Assembly: GCF_004801395.1 (NCBI RefSeq)
Contig: NZ_SSOA01000001.1
Coordinates: 1 to 64,000 of the forward strand
From: Gillisella terrae
GTDB lineage: Bacteria; Pseudomonadota; Alphaproteobacteria; Rhizobiales; Rhizobiaceae
Length of the DNA stretch: 64,000 nt
Direction of reading: 5' to 3'
The translations under genes were made by a program, and so were the position numbers. Shown piece after piece: positions 63,152-64,000 of this stretch. The first letter of the stretch is position 1. The number at the start of each line of letters is the position of its first letter. Below the pieces are notes generated by a model. It was not told where the DNA came from. It searched no databases and saw only the letters and a program-made list of their open reading frames with translations.

Positions 63152-64000
63152 TTAAAGGCTCAACAGAAATTTCGCCGCATCTTCATCGGTGATCAGCGCG
63201 TTGATATGGCCGCCAATCACAGCGGCGCGAATGGCGGCATGTTTGCGTTTGCCGCGCGCCATGCCAATCACGGTGGAGGTTTGGCGGGAGGGAATGTCCA
63301 TACTGGCGACGCGCTGATTAACCGGGTCATCCAGCAATTGGCCCTTTTCATCAAAAATCCAGCCGCAGATTTCGCCAGTGGCACCACGATCAAGCAGCGC
63401 CTGCATTTCTGTCTGTTTCAAAAAACCGTCTTGAAGCAGCGGTGCGTTCAGCGTCATTTCACCAATACCAACGAAAGTCACGTTGGATTGCTGCCCCAAT
63501 GCAATGGTTGGGGCCACCAGTGGTTGGCGGCGCAAAAGATCGCGCTCTTCTTTTGATGAAACAATGACCGGCAAGGGCATGGGAAAATGCGGTGCCTTCA
63601 CCGCATCGGCCATGGAAAAGATAACATTGAAATAGGCGGCCGAACCATCGGGGCTGATATTGCCGGTCAGCGACACGATTTTATGCTGTGGGCATTCCAT
63701 GGCAGACAATTGATCAATCATGGCGCGCAGGGTGCGCCCCGTTCCCATGGCAATGATCAATGGATCGGGCTGTTTCAGCCAGCGTTCCAGCTCGGCGGCT
63801 CCAGCCTCGGCAATGCCGGTGGTGGTGGTGTCCGAGCCGGGGTCGGTGGGCACCACCTCAACCTGCTTGAGGCCGAATTTTTTCTGCACGGCGTCGGCCA
63901 GTTCCAGACAGACGGCAATCGGGTGATCGAGCCGCACTTTGACCAGCTTTTCGGCAATCGCCAGCGACACAAGCCTTTGAGCACTCTGCCGGGAGATGTT
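63152..64000 (-). CDS. SorC family sugar-binding transcriptional regulator (partial)
   Basis: The visible 282 residues lack only the first part; the frame stays open to the window edge (NISRQSAQRLVSLAIAEKL continues the helix-turn-helix). The C-terminal sugar-phosphate sensor has IIAMGTGRTLRAMIDQL, VSLTGNISPDGSAAYFNV and VTFVGIGEM. SorC-type regulators control uptake or use of a sugar or polyol; the target operon probably lies beyond 64000. Confidence 0.88.
   Translation of the reverse strand, partial: NISRQSAQRLVSLAIAEKLVKVRLDHPIAVCLELADAVQKKFGLKQVEVVPTDPGSDTTTTGIAEAGAAELERWLKQPDPLIIAMGTGRTLRAMIDQLSAMECPQHKIVSLTGNISPDGSAAYFNVIFSMADAVKAPHFPMPLPVIVSSKEERDLLRRQPLVAPTIALGQQSNVTFVGIGEMTLNAPLLQDGFLKQTEMQALLDRGATGEICGWIFDEKGQLLDDPVNQRVASMDIPSRQTSTVIGMARGKRKHAAIRAAVIGGHINALITDEDAAKFLLSL

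Overview
The window is a gene-dense, GC-moderate (high-50s percent by eye) stretch of alphaproteobacterial chromosome. Gene content and order point to Rhizobiaceae (Agrobacterium / Allorhizobium / Rhizobium group): purE-purK beside YdcH-like small proteins, an RcdA (DUF1465) homologue with a CtrA box, tkt-gap next to zapA-DUF4164 and 6S RNA, ruvCAB followed by ybgC-tolQRAB-pal-cpoB-tilS-ftsH-glmM, serC-serA with a serC leader motif, and rhizobial palindromic repeats. The assignment rests on recognition; no search was run. I see no prophage, insertion sequence, CRISPR array, tRNA, rRNA or defence island.

Layout. 1-10.3 kb: a TPR protein, rpmJ, purK/purE/ydcH, a probable sRNA locus, an ArsR regulator, a TauE/SafE permease, a ThiE-like protein, a Sel1-repeat protein, suhB, and a two-gene MotA/TolQ-like plus OmpA-like module. 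10.3-18.2 kb: a GC-rich inverted repeat, an FAD dehydrogenase, an MsbA-like ABC exporter, rpmE, a PhzF protein, a 51-residue membrane protein, an MFS carrier, DUF1192, a candidate sRNA and rcdA. 18.2-31 kb: a lone flagellin gene behind an AT-rich leader, class I aldolase and pgk, ymdB, fthC, a chemoreceptor ending in NWEEF, a PaiB-like gene, 6S RNA, zapA, DUF4164, tkt and gap. 31-51.4 kb: a K+/H+ antiporter, a stress-type flavin-binding protein, yebC, then a long minus-strand envelope and DNA-repair block (ruvCAB, phosphoesterase, two Nudix genes, dinB, ybgC, tolQRAB, pal, cpoB, tilS, ftsH, glmM). 51.6-64 kb: an LLM oxidoreductase, an outer-membrane barrel with a perfect CtrA box, doxX with a perfect FNR/FixK box, a fatty-acid hydroxylase, an AT-rich orphan gene, serC-serA, a bd-type quinol oxidase with a DUF2474 small subunit, a Tim44-like protein, and a SorC regulator cut by the window end.

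How the genes work together. Two lower-glycolysis / pentose-phosphate pairs (tkt-gap and pgk-fba) lie about 8 kb apart in opposite orientation. The tol-pal genes form one envelope-constriction unit. serC and serA supply serine. The cyd genes and doxX share FNR-like upstream sites, suggesting a low-oxygen response. rcdA and the barrel gene share CtrA sites, suggesting cell-cycle control.

Most of the window is conserved housekeeping DNA. The least-explained material is intergenic: a two-hairpin element built on GGAATTATGCA (four copies), two copies of a RIME-like palindromic element (one flanked by 23-bp direct repeats that each contain a terminator hairpin), and two terminator-ended candidate sRNAs. 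I did not find a convincing undescribed multi-gene system.
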